From: Streptomyces chromofuscus
GTDB taxonomy: Bacteria > Actinomycetota > Actinomycetes > Streptomycetales > Streptomycetaceae
Direction: 5' to 3'
Assembly: GCF_015160875.1 (NCBI RefSeq)
Contig: NZ_CP063374.1
Location: 2,108,001 to 2,172,000, forward strand
DNA length: 64,000 nucleotides
A model generated the notes under the pieces. That model was not told where the DNA came from. It did not search any database and saw nothing but the letters and a program-made list of their open reading frames with translations. Each line of letters opens with the position of its first letter. Positions within the stretch are counted from its first letter, which is position 1. Below, in pieces: positions 1 through 8,931 of this stretch. The translations under genes were made by a program, and so were the position numbers.

Positions 1-3000
1 CGAAGGCGCCGAAGGACTGGCCGGCGGAGCCGGTGAAGGTGATGTCGATGGTGTCGTCGGGCAGGCCCGCGCCGCCGAACTTCTTCGTCACCTCGTGGCC
101 GAGCATGGTGCCGACCGTGCGGTTGATGTTGCGGATCGCGACCTGGGCGCGCACCGGCTGGGCGTCGGTGGCGGAATTCGCGGCCAGCGCGTCGGAGGCG
201 AGGCGGATCAGCTCGTTGTCGAGCGCCTTCTCCAGGCCGTGGTCCTGGGCGACGAGCTGGTGTCGCACGGCGCCCTCGGGCAGGTCGGGCACGTGGAACA
301 GCGGCTCCAGGTCCAGGCCCTGCGCCTTCCAGTGGTCGACGGCCCGCGTGACGTCGAGGGCCTCGGCGTGGCCGACGGCCTCCTCGATGGAGCGGAAGCC
401 CAGCTCGGCCAGCAGCTCGCGGACCTCCTCGGCGATGAACCGGAAGAAGTTCACCACGTACTCGGCCTTGCCGGTGAACCGGTCCCGCAGGGTCGGGTTC
501 TGGGTGGCGATGCCGACCGGGCAGGTGTCCAGGTGGCAGACGCGCATCATGACGCAGCCGGAGACGACGAGCGGCGCGGTCGCGAAGCCGAACTCCTCGG
601 CCCCGAGCAGCGCGGCGATGACGACGTCACGGCCGGTCTTCAGCTGGCCGTCGGTCTGCACGACGATCCGGTCGCGCAGGCCGTTGAGCAGCAGGGTCTG
701 CTGGGTCTCGGCGAGGCCCAGCTCCCAGGGGCCGCCCGCGTGCTTCAGCGAGGTGAGCGGGGAGGCGCCGGTGCCGCCGTCGTGGCCGGAGATCAGCACC
801 ACGTCCGCGTGCGCCTTGGACACCCCCGCGGCGACCGTGCCGACGCCGACCTCGGAGACCAGCTTGACGTGGATGCGCGCCTGGGGGTTGGCGTTCTTCA
901 GGTCGTGGATCAGCTGGGCCAGGTCCTCGATGGAGTAGATGTCGTGGTGCGGCGGCGGGGAGATCAGGCCCACGCCGGGCGTCGAGTGACGCGTCTTGGC
1001 GACCCACGGGTAGACCTTGTGGCCGGGCAGCTGGCCGCCCTCGCCGGGCTTGGCGCCCTGGGCCATCTTGATCTGGATGTCGTCGGAGTTGACCAGGTAC
1101 TCGCTGGTCACACCGAAGCGGCCGGAGGCGACCTGCTTGATGGACGAGCGGCGCACCGGGTCGTACAGGCGCTCCGGGTCCTCGCCGCCCTCACCGGTGT
1201 TGGACTTGCCGCCCAGCTGGTTCATGGCGATGGCGAGGGTCTCGTGCGCCTCCTTGGAGATGGAGCCGTACGACATGGCGCCCGTGGAGAAGCGCTTGAC
1301 GATCTCGGAGACCGGCTCGACCTCCTCGACGGGGATCGGCTGCCGGTCGGACTTGAAGCCGAACAGGCCGCGCAGCGTCATCAGGCGCTCGGACTGCTCG
1401 TTCACGCGCTCGGTGTACTTCTTGAAGATGTCGTAGCGGCCGGAGCGCGTGGAGTGCTGGAGGCGGAAGACCGTCTCCGGGTCGAACAGGTGCGGCTCGC
1501 CCTCGCGGCGCCACTGGTACTCGCCGCCGATGTCCAGCGCGCGGTGCGCCGGGGCGATGCCGGAGGCCGGGTAGGCCTTGGCGTGGCGGGCGGCGACCTC
1601 CTGGGCGATGACGTCGATGCCGACGCCGCCGATCTTGGTGGCGGTGCCGTTGAAGTACTTCTCCACGAAGGCCTCGTCGAGACCGACGGCCTCGAAGACC
1701 TGGGCGCCGCGGTAGGAGGCGACGGTGGAGATGCCCATCTTGGACATGACCTTCAGCACGCCCTTGCCGAGCGCGTAGATCAGGTTGCGGATGGCCTTCT
1801 CGGGCTCGATGCCGGGCAGGAAGGTGCCCGCGCGGACCAGGTCCTCGACGGACTCCATCGCCAGGTACGGGTTGACGGCGGCGGCGCCGTAGCCGATGAG
1901 CAGGGCGACGTGGTGGACCTCGCGGACGTCACCGGCCTCGACCAGCAGGCCCACGTGGGTGCGCTGCTTGGTGCGGATGAGGTGGTGGTGGACGGCCGCG
2001 GTGAGCAGCAGCGACGGGATCGGCGCGTGCTCGGCGTCCGAGTGCCGGTCGGAGAGCACGATCAGCCGGGCGCCGTTGTCGATCGCGGCGTCGGCCTCGG
2101 CGCAGATCTCCTCGATACGCGCGGCGAGGGCGTCGCCGCCGCCGCCGACCCGGTAGAGGCCGGACAGCGTGGCGGCCTTCATGCCGGGCATGTCGCCGTC
2201 GGCGTTGATGTGGATGAGCTTGGCCAGTTCGTCGTTGTCGATCACCGGGAAGGGCAGCACGACGCTCCGGCAGGACGCGGCCGTGGGCTCCAGCAGGTTG
2301 CCCTGCGGGCCCAGCGAGCTGCGCAGCGACGTGACCAGCTCCTCGCGGATCGCGTCCAGCGGCGGGTTGGTGACCTGCGCGAACAGCTGGGTGAAGTAGT
2401 CGAAGAGCAGCCGCGGGCGCTCGGAGAGGGCCGCGATCGGCGAGTCGGTGCCCATGGAGCCGATCGGCTCGGCGCCGGCCTTGGCCATCGGCGCCAGGAT
2501 GACGCGCAGCTCCTCCTCGGTGTAGCCGAAGGTCTGCTGGCGGCGGGTGACCGAGGCGTGCGTGTGCACGATGTGCTCGCGCTCGGGCAGGTCGCCCAGC
2601 TCGATCTCACCGGCGTCCAGCCACTCGGCGTAGGGGTGCTCGGCGGCGAGGGTCGCCTTGATCTCGTCGTCCTCGATGATCCGGTGCTCGGCGGTGTCGA
2701 CGAGGAACATGCGGCCGGGCTGGAGGCGGCCCTTGCGGACGACCTTCGCGGGGTCGATGTCGAGGACGCCGACCTCGGAGCCGAGGACGACGAGGCCGTC
2801 GTCGGTGACCCAGTACCGGCCGGGGCGCAGGCCGTTGCGGTCGAGGACGGCGCCGACCTGGGTGCCGTCGGTGAAGGTGACGCAGGCGGGACCGTCCCAA
2901 GGCTCCATCATCGTGGAGTGGAACTGGTAGAAGGCGCGCCGGGCCGGGTCCATGGAGTCGTGGTTCTCCCACGCCTCCGGGATCATCATCAGCACGGAGT

Positions 3001-3970
3001 GCGGGAGCGAACGGCCGCCGAGGTGCAGCAGTTCGAGCACCTCGTCGAAGGACGCCGAGTCGGAGGCGTCCGGGGTGCAGACCGGGAAGATCCGCTCCAG
3101 CTTCTCCTGGGAGCCGAACAGCTCGCTGTGGAGCTGCGACTCACGGGCGCGCATCCAGTTGCGGTTGCCCTTGACGGTGTTGATCTCACCGTTGTGCGCG
3201 ACGAAGCGGTACGGGTGCGCCAGCGGCCACGACGGGAACGTGTTGGTGGAGAACCGGGAGTGCACGAGCGCGATCGCGGAGGCGAACCGGCGGTCGGACA
3301 GGTCCGGGAAGAACGGCTCCAGCTGGCCCGTGGTCAGCATGCCCTTGTAGACGATCGTCCGCGCGGACAGCGACGGGAAGTAGACACCGGCCTCGCGCTC
3401 GGCGCGCTTGCGCAGCAGGAAGGCCTTGCGGTCGAGGGCGATGCCCGTCGCGGGCGTCTCGCCGCCGTCGGCGACGAAGATCTGCCGGAAGGCGGGCATC
3501 GTGGAGCGCGCGGTGGCGCCGAGCAGCTCGGGGGCGACGGGCACCTCGCGCCAGCCCAGGACGGTGAGGCCCTCCTCGGCCGCGATCGCCTCGATCTGCG
3601 AGACGGCCTCGTCGGTGCCGTCCAGCGGCAGGAAGGCGATGCCGACGGCGTAACCAGCGGCCTGCGGTAGAGCGAATCCGGCCACCTCACGGAAGAAGGC
3701 GTCCGGCACCTGGGCGAGGATGCCCGCGCCGTCTCCGGAGTCCGGCTCGGAGCCGGTGGCCCCGCGGTGCTCCAGGTTCCGCAGCACCGTGAGCGCCTGC
3801 TCGACCAGCGCATGGCTCGCCTCGCCGGTGAGGGTGGCCACGAAGCCGACGCCGCAGGCGTCGTGCTCGTTGCGGGGGTCGTACATACCCTGCGCAGCAG
3901 GGCGAGCATCCATGAACGACCAGTTCTGGCCATTCGTGGGCTGCTGGGACGGCTGGCGCGGAGTACGCAT
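1..3970 (-). CDS. gltB: Glutamate synthase (NADPH) large subunit, 3'-truncated by window edge
   Basis: Large subunit of glutamate synthase (GOGAT). It moves the glutamine amide nitrogen to 2-oxoglutarate and works with GltD, which should lie beyond the left edge. The first 1323 codons are present, and the family is usually about 1500 residues. The ATG at 3970 has a GGGAG ribosome site. A propeptide of about 38 residues precedes the catalytic Cys39 (motif DACGVGF) of the class II amidotransferase domain. The 3Fe-4S cysteines are visible as [16 protein letters not shown], at Cys1139, Cys1145 and Cys1150. The C-terminal beta-helix domain is cut off. A GlnR-like site lies about 75 bases upstream. 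Confidence 0.97.
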   Translation of the reverse strand, partial: MRTPRQPSQQPTNGQNWSFMDARPAAQGMYDPRNEHDACGVGFVATLTGEASHALVEQALTVLRNLEHRGATGSEPDSGDGAGILAQVPDAFFREVAGFALPQAAGYAVGIAFLPLDGTDEAVSQIEAIAAEEGLTVLGWREVPVAPELLGATARSTMPAFRQIFVADGGETPATGIALDRKAFLLRKRAEREAGVYFPSLSARTIVYKGMLTTGQLEPFFPDLSDRRFASAIALVHSRFSTNTFPSWPLAHPYRFVAHNGEINTVKGNRNWMRARESQLHSELFGSQEKLERIFPVCTPDASDSASFDEVLELLHLGGRSLPHSVLMMIPEAWENHDSMDPARRAFYQFHSTMMEPWDGPACVTFTDGTQVGAVLDRNGLRPGRYWVTDDGLVVLGSEVGVLDIDPAKVVRKGRLQPGRMFLVDTAEHRIIEDDEIKATLAAEHPYAEWLDAGEIELGDLPEREHIVHTHASVTRRQQTFGYTEEELRVILAPMAKAGAEPIGSMGTDSPIAALSERPRLLFDYFTQLFAQVTNPPLDAIREELVTSLRSSLGPQGNLLEPTAASCRSVVLPFPVIDNDELAKLIHINADGDMPGMKAATLSGLYRVGGGGDALAARIEEICAEADAAIDNGARLIVLSDRHSDAEHAPIPSLLLTAAVHHHLIRTKQRTHVGLLVEAGDVREVHHVALLIGYGAAAVNPYLAMESVEDLVRAGTFLPGIEPEKAIRNLIYALGKGVLKVMSKMGISTVASYRGAQVFEAVGLDEAFVEKYFNGTATKIGGVGIDVIAQEVAARHAKAYPASGIAPAHRALDIGGEYQWRREGEPHLFDPETVFRLQHSTRSGRYDIFKKYTERVNEQSERLMTLRGLFGFKSDRQPIPVEEVEPVSEIVKRFSTGAMSYGSISKEAHETLAIAMNQLGGKSNTGEGGEDPERLYDPVRRSSIKQVASGRFGVTSEYLVNSDDIQIKMAQGAKPGEGGQLPGHKVYPWVAKTRHSTPGVGLISPPPHHDIYSIEDLAQLIHDLKNANPQARIHVKLVSEVGVGTVAAGVSKAHADVVLISGHDGGTGASPLTSLKHAGGPWELGLAETQQTLLLNGLRDRIVVQTDGQLKTGRDVVIAALLGAEEFGFATAPLVVSGCVMMRVCHLDTCPVGIATQNPTLRDRFTGKAEYVVNFFRFIAEEVRELLAELGFRSIEEAVGHAEALDVTRAVDHWKAQGLDLEPLFHVPDLPEGAVRHQLVAQDHGLEKALDNELIRLASDALAANSATDAQPVRAQVAIRNINRTVGTMLGHEVTKKFGGAGLPDDTIDITFTGSAGQSFGAF

Positions 3971-4040
3971 CGGCTCTCCCGTCGTCAAGTGGCATGTGCA
4001 TGTGCATGTGCCGAGGGACGACGCTGGCCCTCTGCGTGAG

Positions 4041-4062
4041 CTCAAAATTTCGTGCAGGTTAC
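4041..4062 (-). promoter_or_regulatory. Candidate GlnR box upstream of gltB
   Basis: On the minus strand the sequence reads GTAAC-N6-GAAAT-N6-CTCAC. The first two half-sites fit the actinobacterial GlnR pattern GTnAC-N6-GAAAC, and the third is a weak match. The site is 71-92 bases upstream of the gltB ATG. GlnR is the global nitrogen regulator of Streptomyces, and a site at a glutamate synthase gene would make sense. That GlnR binds here is inference. Confidence 0.45.
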
Positions 4063-4311
4063 ATGATGGAGCGGTTCTCGGGAACCGGATAGTCCGTTCC
4101 AACATGCGGACTTCGCGCGGGGTGACGCAGCGAAGGCACCGCGACTCGGCGGCAAGGATCTGTGGGGGCCGGGGCGGACAGATCGATGTCCGGCGGCCCG
4201 GTAGAGGCGAGCAGCGTCGCTCGCCCCGCGAGTGCGCCGGAGGCCTCATTGCCCACAGCGCTTACGGCTCATGCCCGGCGGTCGCGGTCTCGAAACCAGC
4301 ACGTAACGGCT

Positions 4312-4335
4312 ACTTATGCGGCCCAACGCATAAGT
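4312..4335. terminator. 9-bp inverted repeat after the VIT-family gene
   Basis: ACTTATGCG and CGCATAAGT are exact inverted arms around a 6-base spacer. The repeat lies 10 bases beyond the stop of the VIT-family gene, so it may end that transcript. It is not GC-rich like the other terminators here, and an operator role cannot be excluded. Confidence 0.35.
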
Positions 4336-4345
4336 CCGGGCGCAC

Positions 4346-5077
4346 CTATCCTACGGCCGTTCCGAACAGGCTGCCCAGGGCGTACGTCACACCGGCCGCC
4401 GCGCCGCCGAGCGCCAGCTGCCTGAGCCCGCTGTACCACCAGGTCCGCGCGGTCACCCTGGCCACCACGGCACCGCATCCGAACAGTCCGAGCAGCGCGA
4501 GCAGCACCGCCGGCCACAGCGCGGTCGCGCCGAGCAGATACGGCAGTACGGGAAGCAGGGCGCCCAGCGCGAAGGAGCCGAAGCTCGACACCGCGGCGAC
4601 CAGCGGTGACGGCAGGTCCCGGGGGTCGACGCCCAGTTCCTCGCGGGCGTGGATCTCCAGCGCCTGCTCGGGATCGCTGGACAGCTGCCGGGCCACTTCA
4701 CGGGCCAGGCCCGGCTCGACACCTCGGCTCTCGTAGAGCCGGGCGAGCTCGGCCTCCTCGTCCTGGGGATGCTTGCGCAGCTCGCGCCGCTCGACGTCCA
4801 GCTCGGCCTCGACCAGCTCGCGCTGCGAGGCCACCGAGGTGTACTCACCGGCGGCCATGGAGAAGGCACCGGCGGCGAGGCCCGCGAGCCCGGTCAGGAC
4901 GATGGTCTGCTGACTGACCGCGCCACCCGCGACACCGGTCATCAGTGCGAGGTTCGAGACCAGCCCGTCCATCGCGCCGAAGACGGCCGGGCGCAGCCAG
5001 CCGCCGTTCACATCCCGGTGCGTGTGGTTGTCGCGGTGCGCCTCGTGCAGCGCCGCCTCGGTCTCGATGATGGCCAT
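4346..5077 (-). CDS. VIT1/CCC1-family membrane transporter (putative iron/manganese)
   Basis: A 243-residue integral membrane protein of the VIT1/CCC1 family, whose members move Fe2+ or Mn2+ out of the cytoplasm. The family signature FGAMDGLVSNLALMTG is near residue 33. It is followed by a membrane pair, an acidic and charged cytoplasmic insert at about 85-155 rich in Glu (the metal-binding region in this family), and three more hydrophobic segments at the C-terminus. The ATG at 5077 follows GGGGGGACAGGT. A longer open frame runs upstream but has no better ribosome site. An iron-box-like palindrome lies about 90 bases upstream. The substrate is inferred from the family. Confidence 0.85.
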   Translation of the reverse strand: MAIIETEAALHEAHRDNHTHRDVNGGWLRPAVFGAMDGLVSNLALMTGVAGGAVSQQTIVLTGLAGLAAGAFSMAAGEYTSVASQRELVEAELDVERRELRKHPQDEEAELARLYESRGVEPGLAREVARQLSSDPEQALEIHAREELGVDPRDLPSPLVAAVSSFGSFALGALLPVLPYLLGATALWPAVLLALLGLFGCGAVVARVTARTWWYSGLRQLALGGAAAGVTYALGSLFGTAVG

Positions 5078-5167
5078 ACCTGTCCCCCCATGAGGCTTAT
5101 TTGGATGAGGTCTACTTTTCGACAGCGACCAGACTACGTCGCGCATTCCTCCCCCGCCAGCAAGGAA

Positions 5168-5182
5168 AGGCTGGGCTAACCT
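5168..5182. promoter_or_regulatory. Candidate DtxR/DmdR-type iron box
   Basis: AGGCTGGGCTAACCT matches the IdeR/DtxR/DmdR core AGGTTAGSCTAACCT at 13 of 15 positions. The right half is perfect. It lies between the divergent VIT-family gene and the glycohydrolase operon. On the VIT side it is upstream of a TAGTCT -10-like hexamer, a position suited to activation. Control of an iron-exporting transporter by an iron sensor is biologically sensible, but binding is inferred. Confidence 0.45.
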
Positions 5183-5372
5183 GCGGTTTTACCGTTTTTC
5201 GCTCATCCGCATACGAGACCGCTCATATGTCGACCGGGTGACGCTGAGGCTCCCGAGGCTGCGCCGCGCACCGCACCGGGGACAGTTCCGCAAAGGGTTC
5301 CGCGCCTTGAGAGGTTCCTTGAGCGCAAGGCACCGAGGCGCTTCTGCGAGAGCCCCGTAAGGAGAGGCCGCG

Positions 5373-6419
5373 ATGCCATCGATCGCCCGCGTTCCCTCGG
5401 TCCCGGCCCCCGGTGACGCCGCCGACCTCCGCGCCCGGGCCCGCGGCGCCCTGCTCGGCCTCGCCGTCGGCGACGCCCTGGGCGCCCCCGCCGAGAACAT
5501 GAAGCCGTCCGAGATCCGCGCCCGCTGGGGCCGCGTCACCGGTTACGTCACCGACCGCCCCTCGGGCACGGACGACACCGAGTACGCGATCTTCTCGGGT
5601 CTGCTGCTCGCCCGGCACGGCTCCGCCCTCACTCCCGCCCGTGTGGAGGCCGCCTGGCACACCTGGATCGCGGACCGTGCCGAGGGTCAGTTCCGGGGCG
5701 CGGGCTTCAGCGAGCGGGGCACCCTGGAGAACCTCCGCCGCGGCCTCGCCGCCCCGATCTCCGCCCAGCACCGCCACGCCTGGAGCGACGGCCTCGCCAT
5801 GCGCGCCGCGCCCTTCGGGGTGTTCGCCGCGGGCCGCCCCGCCGAGGCGGCGCGCCTGGTCGCGATCGACGGCTCGGTCAGCCACGACGGCGAAGGCATC
5901 TACGGCGGCCAGGCGGTCGCGGCCGGGGTGGCGGCGGCCATGGCGGGCGCCCCGGCCACCGCCGTGGTCGCCTCCGCCCTGGCCGTCGTGCCGGACGACT
6001 CCTGGACCGCCCGTTCCCTGCGCCGCGCCGTCGCCGTCGCCCACCGCGGCGAACGCGCGGTGCGCTCCGCCGTGGTCATCGGCGGCTACCCGTGGACCGA
6101 CCTGGCGCCCGAGGCGGTCGCCCTGGCCTTCGGCGCGTACGCCGCGGCCGACGGCGACTTCAAGGACGCGGTGCTCACGGCCGTCAACATGGGCCGCGAC
6201 GCCGACACGACCGCCGCCGTCGCGGGCGCCCTGGCGGGCGCGACGCAGGGCGAGTCCGCGATTCCGCAGGAGTGGGCGGCGGCGATCGGCCCGGCACGGG
6301 GCAGCTGTCTGCCGTCGATGGCCGGCCACCACGTCCTGGAGGTGGCGGACCTGCTGACACCGGAGGACGACCGGCCGCGGCGCGCCGGGGCCGTGGCACC
6401 GGGCGAGGCGATCCGATGA
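5373..6419 (+). CDS. ADP-ribosylglycohydrolase family protein A
   Basis: First gene of a coupled operon, 348 residues, with a strong AAGGAGAGG site before the ATG. It has the full ADP-ribosylglycohydrolase (DraG/ARH) fold signatures: GDALGAPAE near residue 33, the metal-binding TDDTE near residue 67, and GRDADTTAA near residue 273. The di-metal site therefore looks intact. Family members hydrolyse N- or O-glycosidic bonds to ADP-ribose or related ribosides. The substrate here is unknown. Its stop overlaps the next start as ATGA. Confidence 0.85.
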   Translation: MPSIARVPSVPAPGDAADLRARARGALLGLAVGDALGAPAENMKPSEIRARWGRVTGYVTDRPSGTDDTEYAIFSGLLLARHGSALTPARVEAAWHTWIADRAEGQFRGAGFSERGTLENLRRGLAAPISAQHRHAWSDGLAMRAAPFGVFAAGRPAEAARLVAIDGSVSHDGEGIYGGQAVAAGVAAAMAGAPATAVVASALAVVPDDSWTARSLRRAVAVAHRGERAVRSAVVIGGYPWTDLAPEAVALAFGAYAAADGDFKDAVLTAVNMGRDADTTAAVAGALAGATQGESAIPQEWAAAIGPARGSCLPSMAGHHVLEVADLLTPEDDRPRRAGAVAPGEAIR

Positions 6420-7747
6420 CGCCCCCCGCCCCGTGGGACGAGACGAGCCCCATGACCCTGGACGTCACCCCGACCCCCCTCCGGTCCGACCCCCCACACA
6501 CCACACCCGCGGCCGCCGACGGCGGGCACCCCCCACAGGGGCCACACGAAAGCCGCACGGGTGGTGCGGGCGGGACCCACACGGCCGAAGGCGAAGCCGA
6601 GGCCACCGAACAGCGCACCGGCACCCGCCCCCGCACCCGCCCCGTCGAAGGCCTCCTCCTGGGCCTCGCCGCAGGCGACGCCGCCGGCTGGCCCGCCGCC
6701 CGCCACCGGGCCGCCCGCATGCCCGAGTGGACCCGCCGCCTCACCCGCGAACTCGACACCTTCGCCGAGCACAACGCGACGACCACCCTCCCCGTCCCCA
6801 TCGCCCTCAACCAGCCCCCAGAGCCCCTCCGCCTCGGCCCCTCCGACGACGCCGAGTGGGCGGCGTTCGCCGCGGAGGCGCTCCTGCGCGCCGGCGACGA
6901 CACCGCCCTCGGCGATCTCAGCCGGGAACGCCGGGTACGCGCCGCCATCGACCTCACCTGGAACGCCGTCGCCGGCGAGGTCGCGGCGGCAGCCGAACGC
7001 GCCCCCGAGGTCGAGTCCGCCGTACTCCCCCTGCGCGCCCGCATCTCCGTCCGGGCCGGCCTCGGCAACCTCGCCGCCGGCCTGCGCCCGCCCGCCACCG
7101 GCCACGACAACCCGCACTACTTCGACGACGCGGCCTGCGTCCGGGCGTGCGTGCTGGCCGTGGCCCACCCCGGCGACCCCGCGCTCGCCGCGTCGCTCGC
7201 CGAGTTCGACGCCCGCTACACCCAGGACGGCGACGGCGTGCACGGCGCCCGCGCGATGGCCGCCGCCGTCTGTCTCGCCCTCGCCGGCGCGGATCCGCAC
7301 GCCTGCGTGACGGCGGCGCTCGCCGAACTGCCCGAGGAGACGGAGATCGGCCGCAACGCGCGGCACGCCCTGACGCTCGCGGCGGACGCCGTCAGCGCCT
7401 TCGCGCTGATCCCCCTCCTGGAACACCAGATCGTGGACCACGTCTACAGCTACGGCATCGCCGCCGCCGAGACGGTCCCGGTGGCCCTCGCCCTGACCCT
7501 CGCCTCCCACGGCAGGATCGCGGAGGCGGTCCCCGCGGCGGCCTGCCTCTCCCGCGTCGCGGACTCGGCCCCGGCCCTCGTGGGCGCCCTCACCGGCGCG
7601 CTCGGCGGCGGCGCGTCGATCCCGGCGTCCTGGCGCGACACCTGCCGCCACCTCTCCGGCTGCGCACTGCCCCGCCTCACCGGCACCGACCTCGTGGAAC
7701 TCGCCGAACTCCTGGAAGCCGCACAACCGGCCCCGCCAGGGGGATGA
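6416..7747 (+). CDS. ADP-ribosylglycohydrolase family protein B, degenerate metal site
   Basis: 443 residues, with its ATG in an ATGA overlap with gene A. The first 80 or so residues are Pro/Thr/Gly-rich and look disordered, so an internal ATG at 6451 is possible. The fold is recognisable (GLAAGDAAGWP, then SDDAE in place of TDDTE). The C-terminal GRDxDT motif is replaced by SRVADSAPA, so the first of its two metal-binding Asp residues is missing. This suggests weak or lost catalysis, or a changed substrate. It could act as a partner of its active neighbours, which is inference. It ends in an ATGA overlap with gene C. Confidence 0.75.
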   Translation: MTPPAPWDETSPMTLDVTPTPLRSDPPHTTPAAADGGHPPQGPHESRTGGAGGTHTAEGEAEATEQRTGTRPRTRPVEGLLLGLAAGDAAGWPAARHRAARMPEWTRRLTRELDTFAEHNATTTLPVPIALNQPPEPLRLGPSDDAEWAAFAAEALLRAGDDTALGDLSRERRVRAAIDLTWNAVAGEVAAAAERAPEVESAVLPLRARISVRAGLGNLAAGLRPPATGHDNPHYFDDAACVRACVLAVAHPGDPALAASLAEFDARYTQDGDGVHGARAMAAAVCLALAGADPHACVTAALAELPEETEIGRNARHALTLAADAVSAFALIPLLEHQIVDHVYSYGIAAAETVPVALALTLASHGRIAEAVPAAACLSRVADSAPALVGALTGALGGGASIPASWRDTCRHLSGCALPRLTGTDLVELAELLEAAQPAPPGG

Positions 7748-8931
7748 TTCGGCTCATGACCCCCAAAGGAGAAGAAAGCCGAGCAGACTCCCTCCACGAC
7801 CGGATCACCGGCGCCCTCGTCGGCGCGGCCGTCGGCGACGCGCTCGGCGGTCCTGTCGAGGGCTACTCCCCCGACCAGATCGCCGAACGCCACGGTGGCC
7901 GCGTCCACGGCATCGTCGGCCCCTGGAACGGCGACGCGTGGCGCACCGCCCGCCCCATCGCCCCGTACCACAAGGGCGACGGCCACGTCACCGACGACAC
8001 GTTGATGACGCACGCGCTGGTGCGGGTCTACGCCCAGGTCCGCGACCACCTCGACGCCTACGCCGTCGCCGAGCACCTGGTCCCGGACCTGATCGGCGCG
8101 CCGCGCTGGATCCCGGAGCTGGAGTCGGAGGCCCTGCCCCTGCACCGGATCTTCCTGGCGGAGAAGTGGCTGGTGGCCCGGCTCCACTACGGCCATGTCG
8201 ACCCCCGGGAGGCCGGCGTCGGCAACATCGTCAACTGCGGTGCCGCGATGTACATGGCCCCGGTCGGCCTGGTCAACGCGGCCAATCCGGCGGGCGCGTA
8301 CGCCGAGGCGCTGGACGTGGCGGGCGCGCACCAGTCGTCGTACGGCCGTGAGGCGGCGGGCGTCTTCGCGGCGGCGGTGGCCGCGGCGTGCACCCCCGCG
8401 GCGACACCGGAGTCGGTGGTGACGGCGAGCCTGGAGTCGGCCAAGGACGGCACGCGGGCCGCGATCGAGGCGGTGTGCGAAGTGGCCTCCCGTCACACGG
8501 ACTTCGAGTCGGCCCTGGCGCCGCTGCGGGAGGCGGTGGCCCCCTTCGACACGGTCGGCCCCGACTACCGGTCCCCCTCGCTCGGTGCCCGCCGCCCGTC
8601 CCGGCTGCACTCGATCGAGGAACTCCCCGTCGCGCTGGGCATGTTGCTGGTCGCGGGCGGCGACTACCGCCACGCCGTCCTCGGCTCGGTGAACTACGGA
8701 CGCGACTGCGACTCGATCGCCACGATGGCGGGCGCGCTGGCCGGGGCCCTCGGCTCACCGGTCCCCGAGGAGTGGTCGAAGGCGGTGGCGGAGGCCAGCC
8801 GGCTGGACCTGTGGGAGCCGGCGCGCACGCTCGGCGAGGTCACGACGGAGATCTTCCGGCGGGACGTACGCCGGCGCCGTGCCCACGAGCAGCTGTTCAC
8901 CGCGTTGGGAGGCACCGCATGCTCCGCCTGA
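7744..8931 (+). CDS. ADP-ribosylglycohydrolase family protein C
   Basis: 395 residues from the ATG that overlaps the preceding stop. An in-frame ATG 12 bases later (7756) is also possible. Intact signatures are GAAVGDALGGPVEGYS near the N-terminus, VTDDTLMT, and GRDCDSIATMAGALAGAL near the C-terminus. The protein is probably a metal-dependent hydrolase of ribosyl-type bonds with an unknown substrate. It resembles the large bacterial branch often annotated only as ADP-ribosylglycohydrolase. It overlaps gene D by 13 bases. Confidence 0.85.
   Translation: MIRLMTPKGEESRADSLHDRITGALVGAAVGDALGGPVEGYSPDQIAERHGGRVHGIVGPWNGDAWRTARPIAPYHKGDGHVTDDTLMTHALVRVYAQVRDHLDAYAVAEHLVPDLIGAPRWIPELESEALPLHRIFLAEKWLVARLHYGHVDPREAGVGNIVNCGAAMYMAPVGLVNAANPAGAYAEALDVAGAHQSSYGREAAGVFAAAVAAACTPAATPESVVTASLESAKDGTRAAIEAVCEVASRHTDFESALAPLREAVAPFDTVGPDYRSPSLGARRPSRLHSIEELPVALGMLLVAGGDYRHAVLGSVNYGRDCDSIATMAGALAGALGSPVPEEWSKAVAEASRLDLWEPARTLGEVTTEIFRRDVRRRRAHEQLFTALGGTACSA

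Larger units (their letters stand above)
3971..4345. other. Intergenic region upstream of gltB
   Basis: This 375-base stretch has no convincing gene. It is the leader and promoter region of gltB. It contains three GCATGT units (about 3992-4009) between the promoter and the start codon, a GlnR-like motif (4041-4062), a CGGTTC-TCGG-GAACCG palindrome (4072-4087), and a 9-bp inverted repeat just downstream of the transporter gene (4312-4335). A 65-codon minus-strand open frame at 4059-4256 looks like chance. Confidence 0.6.

Noticed and set aside
95..3670. 1191-codon plus-strand open frame opposite gltB
   Set aside because: It is a GC-bias shadow of gltB. The translation is rich in Arg, Gly, Val and Asp with no domain, while the minus strand encodes a full GOGAT.
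4059..4256. 65-codon minus-strand frame between gltB and the transporter gene
   Set aside because: No ribosome site, no recognisable domain, and it covers the promoter elements of gltB.
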